A DNA stretch of 64,000 nt from Pseudomonas palmensis (GCF_017848315.1 NZ_JAFKEC010000017.1:1-64000); one strand, 5' to 3'. Positions 48,094 to 58,835 are shown, counted from the first letter of the stretch. Notes: generated from the letters alone by a model not told the origin. Program-made: numbers and translations.

Positions 48094-48696
48094 ATGCGTA
48101 GCCTGGTTCTGCTGCTGGCGCTGATGGCGCTGGGTGGCTGCATGAATGTGAGCGATATGGGCGAAGGTGTGCGCTACCACATGAGCGACGCCGGCCTGCT
48201 CGACCATAGCGAAACCCGCCGTTCGTTGTCGGTGCGCCTGCAGCCCGACTCGTTCGTCTTCATCGGTCAGGGCGTGTTCGTGCCGCCGGGCAATGCCTAT
48301 CCGCGGCCCAACGTGGTGGCCGAGGAAGCCTTCAAGGCCTTTGTCGAGTACTTCCCGCTGGTGCGACGTGCCGAGGGTCCGCTGGGGCTGGAGGATGCCT
48401 TGTCCCAGGCGCGCGACGTGGGCGCGCATTACCTGCTGTATGCGCGTTTTGCCAAGGCCGACAACCGTATCGGCAATGGTGACGAGTGGTACGACGAGCA
48501 GGCGGTGGACCGCCTGGGTGTCGACACCGGAAGAATTCAGCTGATGCTGATCGAAACCAGTACCCGCTATCTGATCGATACCGTGAGCATCCGCAGCCGT
48601 GGCGGTTTGCTGACGTTCCACGACAATCAGCCGCAGGATTTGATTGCGGCACCGCTTGAGGATTACGCTCGCAGTTTGTTGGGCATGAGCCGCTGA
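48094..48696 (+). CDS. Lipoprotein, DUF4823-like
   Basis: A 200-residue envelope lipoprotein: signal peptide MRSLVLLLALMALGGC with lipobox LGGC (Cys16), followed by Met-Asn at +2/+3, which favours outer-membrane sorting. The body (YHMSDAGLLDHSETRRSLSV, AHYLLYARFAKADNRIGN) resembles the DUF4823 family, of unknown function. GGAGGAAAG precedes the ATG. DUF1285 follows after seven bases, so they form an operon. Confidence 0.85.
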   Translation: MRSLVLLLALMALGGCMNVSDMGEGVRYHMSDAGLLDHSETRRSLSVRLQPDSFVFIGQGVFVPPGNAYPRPNVVAEEAFKAFVEYFPLVRRAEGPLGLEDALSQARDVGAHYLLYARFAKADNRIGNGDEWYDEQAVDRLGVDTGRIQLMLIETSTRYLIDTVSIRSRGGLLTFHDNQPQDLIAAPLEDYARSLLGMSR

Positions 48697-48703
48697 GGAG
48701 CAG

Positions 48704-49267
48704 ATGATGGTGGATACCGGCAAGGCCAATGACCTGTTGGCGCAACTCCCGAAGGTCGGCAAAGGTCCGGCGCCGGTCCACCTGTGGAATCCGGACTTCT
48801 GCGGCGACATCGACATGCGAATCGCCCGCGACGGTACCTGGTACTACCTGGGCACCCCGATTGGTCGCAAGCCGATGGTGCGTCTGTTCTCCACCATCAT
48901 CCGTCGCGACGGGGATGACTACTTCCTGGTCACGCCTGTGGAAAAGGTCGGAATCCAGGTCGATGATGCGCCGTTCGTGGCGGTGCTCATGGACGTGCAG
49001 GGCAGTGGTGAGCAGCAGGTGCTGCGCTTCACCAGTAATGTGGAGGATGTGGTCGAGGCCGGGCCCGAGCACCCGCTGCGTTTCGTGATCGACCCGCTGA
49101 CACAGGAGCCTTCGCCTTACGTGCACATGCGCAACAACCTCGAGGCGCTGATCCATCGCAGCGTGTTTTACCAGCTGGTAGAGCTGGCTGTAACGCGCGA
49201 CATCGATGGGCAGCCATGGCTGGGCGTATGGAGTGCGGGGCAGTTCTTTCCAATCGGGCAGCAATAG
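48704..49267 (+). CDS. DUF1285 protein
   Basis: A 187-residue cytosolic protein of the DUF1285 family: PVHLWNPDFCGDIDMRIARD near 22-41, GTWYYLGTPIGRKPMVRLFS, IIRRDGDDYFLVTPVEKVGI. Structural work on the family suggested a ligand-binding fold of unknown function. Two adjacent ATGs exist; the first, with GAGGAGCAG before it, is used. A terminator shared with the convergent tRNA-Asn follows. Confidence 0.88.
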   Translation: MMVDTGKANDLLAQLPKVGKGPAPVHLWNPDFCGDIDMRIARDGTWYYLGTPIGRKPMVRLFSTIIRRDGDDYFLVTPVEKVGIQVDDAPFVAVLMDVQGSGEQQVLRFTSNVEDVVEAGPEHPLRFVIDPLTQEPSPYVHMRNNLEALIHRSVFYQLVELAVTRDIDGQPWLGVWSAGQFFPIGQQ

Positions 49268-49322
49268 CCTGTCGCAGCCTTTATCGCCAGGCAGCCCTGG
49301 TCCGGGCTGAAGACAAAAACGA

Positions 49323-49348
49323 AAAAACCCGCCAAAAGGCGGGTTTTT
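49323..49348. terminator. Bidirectional terminator between DUF1285 and tRNA-Asn
   Basis: AAAAACCCGCC (49323-49333) pairs with GGCGGGTTTTT (49338-49348) around AAAA. It serves both the plus-strand genes and the minus-strand tRNA-Asn. Confidence 0.9.
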
Positions 49349-49353
49349 CGAGT

Positions 49354-49385
49354 ATTTCAGAGGCTGTGCAAGCACGCTCTGAAAT
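49354..49385 (-). other. Hairpin downstream of tRNA-Asn
   Basis: ATTTCAGAG (49354-49362) and CTCTGAAAT (49377-49385) are a perfect 9-bp stem, seven bases beyond the tRNA-Asn 3' end on the minus strand. It may mark 3' trailer processing. Confidence 0.6.
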
Positions 49386-49391
49386 GGTGTT

Positions 49392-49467
49392 TGGCTCCGC
49401 GACCAGGACTCGAACCTGGGACCCAATGATTAACAGTCATTTGCTCTACCGACTGAGCTATCGCGGA
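49392..49467 (-). tRNA. tRNA-Asn (anticodon GTT)
   Basis: A 76-base cloverleaf on the minus strand starting TCCGCGATAGCTCAGTCGG, anticodon loop CTGTTAA with GTT at 49434-49432, T-loop GGTTCGAGTCC and encoded CCA. Confidence 0.96.
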
Positions 49468-49528
49468 ATCTGGGGCGTATCTTACTGATTGCTAAGGGGA
49501 AGTCAAGCTCCCCCTGAGCAATCAGGTG

Positions 49529-50725
49529 TTACAGGACCTCGACGATCGCCTTGGTCACCACGTGAATGTTGTTCTGGTTCAACGAGGCGACGCAGATACG
49601 ACCGGTATCCAGAGCATAGATCGCATGCTCGTCCTTCAGGCGTGCCACCTGCTCGACGGTCAGGCCCGAGTAGGAGAACATGCCGCACTGGCGCCCGACG
49701 AAGCTGAAGTCCTGCTGTGCGCCGTACTGGGCCAGCAGCTCGACCATCTGCTTGCGCATGCCGTGGATGCGCTGGCGCATCTCGGCCAGTTCCGCTTCCC
49801 ACATTGCGCGCAGCTCGGGGCTGTTGAGCACGGTGGCGACAATGGTGGCGCCGTGGGTCGGCGGGTTGGAGTAGTTGGTGCGGATCACGCGCTTGACCTG
49901 CGACAGCACGCGAGTGGCCTCTTCCTTGGACTCGGTGACGATCGACAGGGCGCCGACGCGCTCGCCGTACAGCGAAAACGACTTGGAGAACGAGCTGGAG
50001 ACGAAGAAGTCCAGGCCCGATTCGGCGAACAGGCGCACGGCAGCGGCGTCTTCGGCGATGCCCTGGCCAAAGCCCTGGTAGGCCATGTCCAGGAACGGGA
50101 TGTGACCCTTGGCCTTGACCACCTCGAGCACGTTGTTCCAGTCGGCCGGGGTCAGGTCGACGCCGGTCGGGTTGTGGCAGCAGGCGTGCAGTACCACGAT
50201 CGAGCCGGCCGGCAGCGCGTTGAGGTCCTCGAGCATGCCGGCACGGTTGACGTCATGGGTGGCGGCGTCGTAGTAGCGGTAGTTCTTGACCGGGAAACCG
50301 GCGGTTTCGAACAGGGCGCGGTGGTTTTCCCAGCTCGGGTCGCTGATTGCGACAGTGGCATTGGGCGACAGCTGCTTGAGGAAGTCAGCGCCGATCTTCA
50401 AGGCGCCGGTACCACCGACGGACTGGGTGGTGACCACACGGCCGGCGGCCAGCAGGGGCGAATCGGCACCGAACAGCAGCTTCTGCACGGCCTGGTCGTA
50501 GGCCACGATGCCGTCGATCGGCAGGTAGCCGCGGGAGGCGTGCTGGGCGGCGCGTTGGGTTTCGGCTTCGATGACTGCACGCAGCAGTGGGATACGCCCT
50601 TCTTCGTTGCAGTAAACACCAACGCCCAGGTTCACCTTGTGGGTGCGGGTATCGGCATTGAACGCTTCGTTGAGGCCCAGGATAGGGTCGCGGGGTGCCA
50701 GCTCGACAGCGGAAAACAGGCTCAT
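49529..50725 (-). CDS. Aromatic/aspartate aminotransferase (TyrB/AspC type)
   Basis: A 398-residue PLP-dependent class I aminotransferase of the Ia gamma group: MSLFSAVELAPRDPILGLNE at the start, LGVGVYCNEEGRIPLL, the HACCHNPTGVD phosphate/substrate loop, and the PLP lysine in SSSFSKSFSLYGERVG. It interconverts aromatic or dicarboxylic amino acids and 2-oxo acids; aromatic specificity is the usual annotation in pseudomonads. The ATG at 50725 is used. It is divergent from uvrB. Confidence 0.92.
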   Translation of the reverse strand: MSLFSAVELAPRDPILGLNEAFNADTRTHKVNLGVGVYCNEEGRIPLLRAVIEAETQRAAQHASRGYLPIDGIVAYDQAVQKLLFGADSPLLAAGRVVTTQSVGGTGALKIGADFLKQLSPNATVAISDPSWENHRALFETAGFPVKNYRYYDAATHDVNRAGMLEDLNALPAGSIVVLHACCHNPTGVDLTPADWNNVLEVVKAKGHIPFLDMAYQGFGQGIAEDAAAVRLFAESGLDFFVSSSFSKSFSLYGERVGALSIVTESKEEATRVLSQVKRVIRTNYSNPPTHGATIVATVLNSPELRAMWEAELAEMRQRIHGMRKQMVELLAQYGAQQDFSFVGRQCGMFSYSGLTVEQVARLKDEHAIYALDTGRICVASLNQNNIHVVTKAIVEVL

Positions 50726-50970
50726 TTTTACCTTGGCTCTGAATGGAGAGTGATAGAGGTCGCACGCTCCAGCCGAATGCACTGAAGCGGTGCACAAACG
50801 GGGAGTCAGTATAGTGATACCCATCGGTCACGGCGACAGTCTGTCGCAGCTTTTACTGCTGTTTTCGCGAATATTTTTCGACCGTCAGTCGCTTGCGCCG
50901 GTCAATACTGTGAAACAGGCCGTGGTTTGCCTTGAAACTGGCGCCGGGCACCACCAATTGGGTATAAGTA

Positions 50971-50986
50971 CTGTCTATAAATACAG
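50971..50986 (+). promoter_or_regulatory. LexA-binding SOS box of uvrB
   Basis: CTGTCTATAAATACAG fits CTG-N10-CAG of the SOS box, 33 bases before the uvrB start. It would place uvrB under LexA repression, as in E. coli. Confidence 0.88.
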
Positions 50987-51019
50987 TTGCCTGTATCCGT
51001 TCATTTCCAGGGGTTCACC

Positions 51020-53035
<2,016 letters not shown>

Positions 53036-53042
53036 CGGGCCT

Positions 53043-53126
53043 TTCGCGGGTCAAGCCCGCTCCCACAGGATCACATTGACGCCAAGGGCAATGGAGTACC
53101 TGCGGGAGCGGGCTTGCCAGCGAAGA
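53043..53126. repeat. Pair of REP elements, inverted
   Basis: TTCGCGGGTCAAGCCCGCTCC (53043-53063) and TGCGGGAGCGGGCTTGCCAG (53101-53120, plus CGAA) are the two arms of a P. putida-type REP pair, between the convergent uvrB and efflux genes. Each also folds on its own (GCGGG..CCCGC). Confidence 0.85.
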
Positions 53127-53138
53127 CTTCAACGCGGT

Positions 53139-54689
53139 CTAGTGCGCCTCACCCGCCTTCAACCCCTGCGGCAGCTTCTTCGTCAACAGCACCGCCACCA
53201 TGCTGATTGCCAGCCCGATGCCGACAAAATGGAAGGCATCGTTGTACGCCATGATCATCGCCTGCTGATGGGTGATCTCGCTCAGCCTGGCCAGCGCTGC
53301 CCCTTCGCTGCCCAGCTTCTCGGTCAGCAAGGTCAGCCGCTCAGCGACTGCGGCATTGGTCGGTACCACCGCCTCGCGCAGGTAGTCGAAATACATCTTG
53401 GTGCGCGCATCCAGCAGCGTGGCCAGCAGCGCAATGCCGATGGCCCCGCCCAGGTTGCGCAGGATGTTGAACAGGCTCGACGCCGAGCCTGCGTCCTGCG
53501 GCTGGATATAGGCCGTGGCAATCAGCGAGATGGTCACCATGATCATCGGCTGCCCCAGCGCACGGATGATCTGGATATGGTTGAACTGGGTGCCGGCAAA
53601 GTCCGGGTTCAATACCCCCGAGCTGAAACTCGCCAGCCCGAACAGTCCGAAGCCGATGGTGCAGAGGATCTTCGGCGAAATCACCTTCATCAGTTGCGGC
53701 ACCAGCGGGATCAGGAACAGCTGCGGCACCCCCATCCACATGATCACTTCGCCGATCTGCAGGGCGTTGTAGTTCTGGATCTGCGCCAGGTACAGCGGCA
53801 GCAGGTAGATCGAACCGTACAACCCCACGCCCATGCCCAGGCTGGCAATGCTCGACAACCCGAAATTGCGGTTCTGCAGGATGCGCAGGTTGATCAGCGG
53901 GTTGGGTTTCGAGAACTGCACGATCACGAAGGTAATGAGGCTGACCAGGGCAATGCTGCCCAGGGTTACGATCAGCCCCGACTCGAGCCAGTCCTTGCGA
54001 TGCCCCTCCTCAAGAAACACCTGCAGGCAGCCAAGCCCGACGCCCAGCGTCAGGATGCCGGTGTAATCGGTGCTTTTGAGCAGCTCCCAGTGCGCTTCCT
54101 TCTTCTCCAGGCCGTACAGCAAGCCGCCGATCATGATCAGGCCGGGCGGGATGTTGATGTAGAAGATGTATTCCCAGCCCCAGTTCTCGGTCAGCCAGCC
54201 GCCCAGGGTAGGGCCGATGGACGGGGCGAAGGTGGCGGTCATGGCGAACATCGCCATGCCCTTGGCGCGGTGATGCTCGGGCAGCTTGATCAGGGTCAGG
54301 GTGAAGGCCAGCGGGATCAGGGCGCCGCCGGTAAAGCCCTGCAGGGCGCGGAACACGATCATGCTTTCCAGGTTCCAGGCCATCGAGCACAGCAGCGACG
54401 ACACCAGAAAACCCGCCGATACCCACACTGCCAGGCGCCGCGCCGACAGCAGCTGCACCAGCCAGGCGGTCAGCGGGATCATGATGATCTCGGCCACCAG
54501 GTAGGAGGTGGAGATCCACGAGCCTTCTTCCAGGGTCGCCGACAGGGCGCCCTGGATGTCCTTGAGCGACGAGTTGGTGATCTGGATGTCGAGCACTGCC
54601 ATGAACGCGCCGAGCATCACGCTCATCACCGCGATCCAGTCGCGCCGGCTGGGTTCGCCGGCGGGACGGATCAGTTGATCACCGGCCAT
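53139..54689 (-). CDS. emrB: DHA2-family MFS multidrug transporter (EmrB-like)
   Basis: Proton-driven drug exporter with 14 predicted helices in 516 residues. Typical pieces are AVLDIQITNSSLKDIQGALS near 35, PLTAWLVQLLSARRLAVW, and motif C around FAPSIGPTLGGWLTENWGWEY. Works with the periplasmic adaptor encoded just upstream, whose end overlaps this start by 11 bases, and a TolC-type outer-membrane channel not present here. Confidence 0.9.
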   Translation of the reverse strand: MAGDQLIRPAGEPSRRDWIAVMSVMLGAFMAVLDIQITNSSLKDIQGALSATLEEGSWISTSYLVAEIIMIPLTAWLVQLLSARRLAVWVSAGFLVSSLLCSMAWNLESMIVFRALQGFTGGALIPLAFTLTLIKLPEHHRAKGMAMFAMTATFAPSIGPTLGGWLTENWGWEYIFYINIPPGLIMIGGLLYGLEKKEAHWELLKSTDYTGILTLGVGLGCLQVFLEEGHRKDWLESGLIVTLGSIALVSLITFVIVQFSKPNPLINLRILQNRNFGLSSIASLGMGVGLYGSIYLLPLYLAQIQNYNALQIGEVIMWMGVPQLFLIPLVPQLMKVISPKILCTIGFGLFGLASFSSGVLNPDFAGTQFNHIQIIRALGQPMIMVTISLIATAYIQPQDAGSASSLFNILRNLGGAIGIALLATLLDARTKMYFDYLREAVVPTNAAVAERLTLLTEKLGSEGAALARLSEITHQQAMIMAYNDAFHFVGIGLAISMVAVLLTKKLPQGLKAGEAH

Positions 54690-55719
54690 CGGTACGGATA
54701 TCGACGGTGGCGGTCACCGACATGCCCGGGCGGATCTTGCCGTGCAGCGGGTTGTCGGCGGCGAAGGTCAGCTTGACCGGGATGCGCTGCACGACCTTGG
54801 TGAAGTTGCCGGTGGCGTTGTCGGGTGGCAGCAGGCTGAACTGCGCGCCGGAAGCGGCGAACAGGCTGTCGACGCGGGCTTCGATCGGCGTGTCGGGGTA
54901 GCTGTCGAACACCAGCTCGGCACGCTGGCCGGGCTGCATCTTGCCGATCTGGGTTTCCTTGAAGTTGGCCTGCACCCAGATGTCCTGATCGGGCACGATC
55001 GACAGCAGGTAGGCGCCGGCCTGCACGTACTGGCCGTTGCGTGCCGCGCGCTGGCCGATCATGCCGCTGATCGGCGCGCGAATTTCACTGCGGCTCAGGT
55101 TCAGCTCGGCCTGGGCCAGGTCGGTGCGGGCGGTGGCGATCTGGGCGTCCAGGCGCTTGAGTTCGGCAGCCAGTGCGTTGACCTGCTGGCGTTGACCCTG
55201 CAGGTCGGCCTGGGCCTTGCTCACCTGGGAGCGTGCCACGTTGCTTTCGGCCGACAGGGTGGTCACCCGTTCTTCCGAGACAAAGCCTGGCTTGCGCAGC
55301 GCCTGTGCACGGTTGAGGTCCAGCTGGGTACGCCCAAGTGTGGCCTGGTTGGCCGACACCTGTGCCTGGCCGGCGGCGATCAGGCTCGCCTGCTGCGTCA
55401 GGCGGCTGTCGGCTTGCAGGCGCTCGGCCTCGCGGGTGGCCAGGGTGGCGCGGGCGCGCTCCACGGCAAACTGGAAGTCGTTGCCTTCCAGGCGCACCAG
55501 CAGGTCGCCCTTGGCCACATGCTGGTTGTCCTCGACCAGCACCTGCTCGATGCGCGCACCCAACTGGCTGGAAACCCGGGTGATCTCGCCCTGCACGTAG
55601 GCGTTGTCGGTGCTCTCGTAGAAGCGCCCCTTGAAGTACCAGTGGGCCAGAAAGCCCAGGCCGATGAGCAGAACCAGGGTCAGGAAAATCAGCAGGCGAC
55701 GCTTGAGTTGGGCAGGCAT
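54679..55719 (-). CDS. emrA: HlyD-family membrane fusion protein (EmrA-like)
   Basis: Periplasmic adaptor of the tripartite pump with EmrB. The 346-residue protein has one N-terminal helix (about 8-27), YVQGEITRVSSQLGARIEQV (biotinyl-lipoyl half), a long alpha-helical coiled hairpin (about 80-190), IRAPISGMIGQRAARNGQYV (second lipoyl half) and a beta-barrel. I chose the ATG at 55719 (MPAQLKRRLLIF). A palindrome lies 40 bases upstream, so an unlinked repressor may control the operon. Confidence 0.9.
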   Translation of the reverse strand: MPAQLKRRLLIFLTLVLLIGLGFLAHWYFKGRFYESTDNAYVQGEITRVSSQLGARIEQVLVEDNQHVAKGDLLVRLEGNDFQFAVERARATLATREAERLQADSRLTQQASLIAAGQAQVSANQATLGRTQLDLNRAQALRKPGFVSEERVTTLSAESNVARSQVSKAQADLQGQRQQVNALAAELKRLDAQIATARTDLAQAELNLSRSEIRAPISGMIGQRAARNGQYVQAGAYLLSIVPDQDIWVQANFKETQIGKMQPGQRAELVFDSYPDTPIEARVDSLFAASGAQFSLLPPDNATGNFTKVVQRIPVKLTFAADNPLHGKIRPGMSVTATVDIRTDGR

Positions 55720-55758
55720 GGGTACGATCGTTCCAAAAATGTAAGCAAATTTAACAAG

Positions 55759-55774
55759 GTTTGCCTTGGCAAAC
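55759..55774. promoter_or_regulatory. Palindrome between emrA and gltX, possible operator
   Basis: GTTTGCCTTGGCAAAC is an inverted repeat with 7-bp arms and a 2-base centre, 40 bases upstream of emrA and 89 bases before gltX. The length fits a TetR or MarR site. Confidence 0.5.
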
Positions 55775-55862
55775 ACAAGCGCCGATCGTGCCCATTGCTG
55801 GAGCCGGGTGGCCCCGTGCTGTTAACATCCAGCCTTTGTTTCACCTCTTGTTCGAGACTCTC

Positions 55863-57344
55863 ATGACCACCGTTCGCACGCGTATCGCGCCTTCGCCGAC
55901 TGGCGATCCCCATGTCGGCACTGCCTACATCGCCCTGTTCAACTACTGCTTCGCCAAGCAGCACGGTGGCGAATTCATCCTGCGTATCGAAGATACCGAT
56001 CAGCTGCGCTCCACCCGCGAGTCCGAGCAGCAGATCTTCGATGCCCTGCGCTGGCTGGGTATCGAATGGAGCGAAGGCCCGGATGTCGGCGGCCCGCACG
56101 GCCCGTACCGCCAGAGCGAACGTGGCGAGATCTACAAGCAGTACGCCCAGCAACTGGTCGATCTGGGCCATGCCTTCCCGTGCTTCTGTACCGCCGAAGA
56201 ACTGGACCAGATGCGTGCCGAGCAGATGGCCCGCGGCGAAACCCCGCGCTATGACGGGCGCGCCTTGCTGCTCTCGCCTGAAGAAGTGCAGCGTCGCCTG
56301 GCCGCCGGCGAGCCCCATGTGATCCGCATGAAAGTGCCGACCGAAGGCGTGTGCGTGGTACCGGACATGCTGCGCGGCGACGTCGAGATTCCGTGGGACC
56401 GCATGGACATGCAGGTACTGATGAAAACCGATGGCCTGCCGACCTACTTCCTGGCCAACGTGGTCGATGACCACCTGATGGGCATCACCCACGTATTGCG
56501 TGGCGAAGAGTGGCTGCCTTCGGCGCCCAAGCTGATCAAGCTGTACGAGTACTTCGGCTGGGAGCAGCCAACCCTGTGCTACATGCCGCTGCTGCGCAAC
56601 CCCGACAAGAGCAAGCTGTCCAAGCGCAAGAACCCGACCTCGGTGACCTTCTACGAGCGCATGGGCTTCATGCCCGAAGCCATGCTCAACTACCTGGGCC
56701 GCATGGGTTGGTCGATGCCGGACGAGCGCGAGAAGTTCTCGCTGGCCGAAATGGTCGAGCACTTCGACCTGTCGCGTGTGTCGCTGGGCGGCCCGATCTT
56801 CGACATCGAGAAGCTGTCGTGGCTCAACGGCCAGTGGCTGCGTGAGCTGCCTGTCGCAGAGTTTGCCGCGCGCGTGCAGAAATGGGCGTTCAACAGCGAC
56901 TACATGATGAAGATCGCGCCGCACGTGCAGGGCAGGGTAGAGACCTTCAGCCAGATTGCGCCGCTGGGTGGGTTCTTCTTCGAAGGTGCGCTCAAGCTCG
57001 ACGCCAAGCTGTTCGAGCACAAGAAACTGTCGGCCGACCAGGTACGCCAGGTGATCCAGCTGATCCTGTGGAAGCTCGAGGGGCTGCGCCAGTGGGAGAA
57101 GGATCGCATCACCGGCTGCATCCAGGCGGTGGTCGAGGCGCTGGAGCTCAAGCTGCGTGACGCGATGCCGCTGATGTTCGCCGCGATTTCCGGCCAGGCC
57201 AGCTCGGTGTCGGTGCTCGATGCGATGGAGATCCTCGGGCCGGACCTGACCCGCTACCGCCTGCGCCAGGCGCTGGACCTGCTGGGTGGTGTGTCGAAGA
57301 AAGAAAACAAGGAATGGGAAAAGCTGTTGGGCACCATTGCCTGA
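55863..57344 (+). CDS. gltX: Glutamyl-tRNA synthetase
   Basis: Charges tRNA-Glu, four identical genes of which lie in this window (two of them just downstream). The 493-residue class Ic synthetase has the HIGH-type motif [13 protein letters not shown] (10-22), [21 protein letters not shown], and KMSKS-type KSKLSKRKN (near 255), then an anticodon-binding helical domain. The start [14 protein letters not shown] is standard. It is a single-gene unit ahead of a REP pair. Confidence 0.97.
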   Translation: MTTVRTRIAPSPTGDPHVGTAYIALFNYCFAKQHGGEFILRIEDTDQLRSTRESEQQIFDALRWLGIEWSEGPDVGGPHGPYRQSERGEIYKQYAQQLVDLGHAFPCFCTAEELDQMRAEQMARGETPRYDGRALLLSPEEVQRRLAAGEPHVIRMKVPTEGVCVVPDMLRGDVEIPWDRMDMQVLMKTDGLPTYFLANVVDDHLMGITHVLRGEEWLPSAPKLIKLYEYFGWEQPTLCYMPLLRNPDKSKLSKRKNPTSVTFYERMGFMPEAMLNYLGRMGWSMPDEREKFSLAEMVEHFDLSRVSLGGPIFDIEKLSWLNGQWLRELPVAEFAARVQKWAFNSDYMMKIAPHVQGRVETFSQIAPLGGFFFEGALKLDAKLFEHKKLSADQVRQVIQLILWKLEGLRQWEKDRITGCIQAVVEALELKLRDAMPLMFAAISGQASSVSVLDAMEILGPDLTRYRLRQALDLLGGVSKKENKEWEKLLGTIA

Positions 57345-57357
57345 GCATTTTTCCCGT

Positions 57358-57438
57358 AGGAGCCGGCCTTGCCGGCGAACAAAGCGCTGCGGTACCCGGT
57401 ATTGCGCAGCGCCTGTTTCGCCGGCAAGGCCGGCTCCT
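57358..57438. repeat. REP pair with 22-bp perfect inverted arms
   Basis: AGGAGCCGGCCTTGCCGGCG (57358-57377, plus AA) and its exact complement at 57417-57438 flank a 37-base centre that contains GCGCTGCG/CGCAGCGC as a further hairpin. It lies 13 bases after gltX and is a P. putida-type BIME that may stabilise the gltX mRNA end. Confidence 0.88.
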
Positions 57439-57538
57439 GCAAGGGCGAGACCCCCGAGTTTGCGGGGGCTCTCCTGACCCAGGCCGGTAAGTGTTTGTTA
57501 TCTCGGAAATTTCTTTTGGATTTTGTTGAAAATTTATT

Positions 57539-57567
57539 TGACAGGTCTTCAATCCGATCTTAATATG
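57539..57567 (+). promoter_or_regulatory. Consensus stable-RNA promoter of the Ala/Glu tRNA cluster
   Basis: TTGACA (57539-57544) and TAATAT (57562-57567) lie 17 bases apart, followed by a GC-rich discriminator GCGCCCC and preceded by a T/A-rich tract (57505-57538) that looks like an UP element. The first tRNA starts 75 bases downstream. Confidence 0.9.
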
Positions 57568-57641
57568 CGCCCCGTCCACAGCGATGAACGAAACGAAGCG
57601 CGAAGCACCCAGCCAAGCGATTCAGTTCAAAGCGACATTGT

Positions 57642-57717
57642 GGGGCTATAGCTCAGCTGGGAGAGCGCCTGCATGGCATGCAGGAGGTCAGCGGTTCGAT
57701 CCCGCTTAGCTCCACCA
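57642..57717 (+). tRNA. tRNA-Ala (anticodon GGC)
   Basis: A 76-base cloverleaf, GGGGCTATAGCTCAGCTGGG start, anticodon loop ATGGCAT with GGC at 57675-57677, encoded CCA. An identical copy lies at 57925. Confidence 0.97.
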
Positions 57718-57730
57718 AATTCCCTATCCG

Positions 57731-57779
57731 GAGTTGGTCATACAACTCAGGGTTCAACCGGGTTCCAGCAGCCGGGTTG
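57731..57779 (+). other. Two hairpins in the Ala-Glu tRNA spacer
   Basis: GAGTTG (57731-57736) pairs with CAACTC (57743-57748); CAACC (57755-57759) pairs with GGTTG (57775-57779). Confidence 0.5.
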
Positions 57780-57795
57780 TGTGGTAAGAAGGTTC

Positions 57796-57871
57796 GTCCC
57801 CTTCGTCTAGTGGCCTAGGACACCGCCCTTTCACGGCGGTAACAGGGGTTCGAGTCCCCTAGGGGACGCCA
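57796..57871 (+). tRNA. tRNA-Glu (anticodon TTC), third copy
   Basis: Identical over 76 bases, with CCA, to the copies in the cluster at 14.7 kb, although it sits in a different operon. Confidence 0.97.
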
Positions 57872-57881
57872 GTTTTACACA

Positions 57882-57903
57882 AGTGATGTTGCAAGACATC
57901 GCT
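57882..57903 (+). other. Hairpin in the Glu-Ala tRNA spacer
   Basis: AGTGATGT (57882-57889) pairs with ACATCGCT (57896-57903) with one G-T pair and a six-base loop. Confidence 0.5.
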
Positions 57904-57924
57904 GGGCCGCGAGGCTAGAAATCT

Positions 57925-58000
57925 GGGGCTATAGCTCAGCTGGGAGAGCGCCTGCATGGCATGCAGGAGGTCAGCGGTTCGATCCCGCTTAGCTCCACCA
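57925..58000 (+). tRNA. tRNA-Ala (anticodon GGC), second copy
   Basis: Identical to the copy at 57642, with encoded CCA. Confidence 0.97.
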
Positions 58001-58007
58001 ATTTTGC

Positions 58008-58030
58008 CAGGGTTCGTGAAAACGAGCCTG
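58008..58030 (+). other. Hairpin in the second Ala-Glu tRNA spacer
   Basis: CAGG and TTCGT pair with ACGAG and CCTG around a GAAA tetraloop, with one bulged G. Confidence 0.5.
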
Positions 58031-58044
58031 CACGAAGGTTACAA

Positions 58045-58120
58045 GTCCCCTTCGTCTAGTGGCCTAGGACACCGCCCTTTCACGGCGGTAACAGGGGTTC
58101 GAGTCCCCTAGGGGACGCCA
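58045..58120 (+). tRNA. tRNA-Glu (anticodon TTC), fourth copy
   Basis: Identical to the other three copies. It is the last tRNA of this cluster. Confidence 0.97.
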
Positions 58121-58143
58121 TTTTACCCGCTCTGCGGGATTTC

Positions 58144-58183
58144 AAGGCTCATTCGATTATTGAATGAGCCTTTTGTTTTTTCC
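58144..58183 (+). terminator. Terminator of the Ala/Glu tRNA operon
   Basis: AAGGCTCATTC (58144-58154) pairs with GAATGAGCCTT (58162-58172), followed by a T-rich tract (TTTTGTTTTTT). Confidence 0.93.
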
Positions 58184-58235
58184 CTCGAAAAAATCTCTTT
58201 CGCCCTTGGGCCGCAGGAGAAAGTGCTTGCCAATA

Positions 58236-58270
58236 AATATTATGAGCATAATATTAGATCCATAATATTT
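58236..58270 (+). promoter_or_regulatory. Palindromic operator of the TetR-led operon
   Basis: AATATTATG-AG-CATAATATT (58236-58255) is a perfect 20-bp palindrome with 9-bp arms; the right arm is repeated at 58261-58269 (CATAATATT). It ends 12 bases before the regulator's start codon and overlaps -10-like AT sequence, as expected for self-repression. Confidence 0.75.
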
Positions 58271-58281
58271 GGAGGCCTGCC

Positions 58282-58821
58282 ATGCACGACAAAAAAGCCC
58301 AGACCCGCCAGCGCATTTTGGATGCGGCGCGCAGTGCGCTGATCCTTAACGGCCCGGCCGACCCCAGTGTGCAGCAGGTGATGGGCGCTGCGGGGCTCAC
58401 CGTGGGTGGGTTCTATGCGCATTTCGAGAACAAGGATGCGCTGATGCTCGAAGCCTTTTGCCAGTTACTTGGCGAGCGCCGGGCCTTGCTGGCACAGGTC
58501 GACGCGTCGCTGGACGGGGAGGCGCGTCGTGCCCTGGTGGCGGCCTTCTACCTGTCGCGCAAACACCGCGATGCCGTCGACAGCGGCTGCCCGCTGCCCA
58601 GCTCTCTGGGCGAGATCAATCAGTTGCCGGCGACCTTTCGCGCGGTGCTGACCGAGCATATCGAGTTGATGATGGCCAACCTGGCCGACACCCCCGAAGA
58701 CGCCGACAAAGTGCTGGCCGACCTGGCCCTGATGGTCGGCGGCCTGGCCCTGGCGCGAGCGCTGGGTACCAGCGAATTGTCCGACCGTGTGTTGCGTGCC
58801 GCCAAGTCCGCGGTGATCTGA
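58282..58821 (+). CDS. TetR/AcrR-family regulator
   Basis: A 179-residue repressor with the helix-turn-helix in VQQVMGAAGLTVGGFYAHFENKDALML (about 31-57), preceded by KAQTRQRILDAARSALI, then a helical ligand domain. GGAGG lies 7 bases before the ATG. It probably represses itself and the alpha/beta-hydrolase gene, which begins 14 bases after its stop, through the palindrome at 58236. Confidence 0.92.
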   Translation: MHDKKAQTRQRILDAARSALILNGPADPSVQQVMGAAGLTVGGFYAHFENKDALMLEAFCQLLGERRALLAQVDASLDGEARRALVAAFYLSRKHRDAVDSGCPLPSSLGEINQLPATFRAVLTEHIELMMANLADTPEDADKVLADLALMVGGLALARALGTSELSDRVLRAAKSAVI

Positions 58822-58835
58822 TCTGGAGCGACGTG

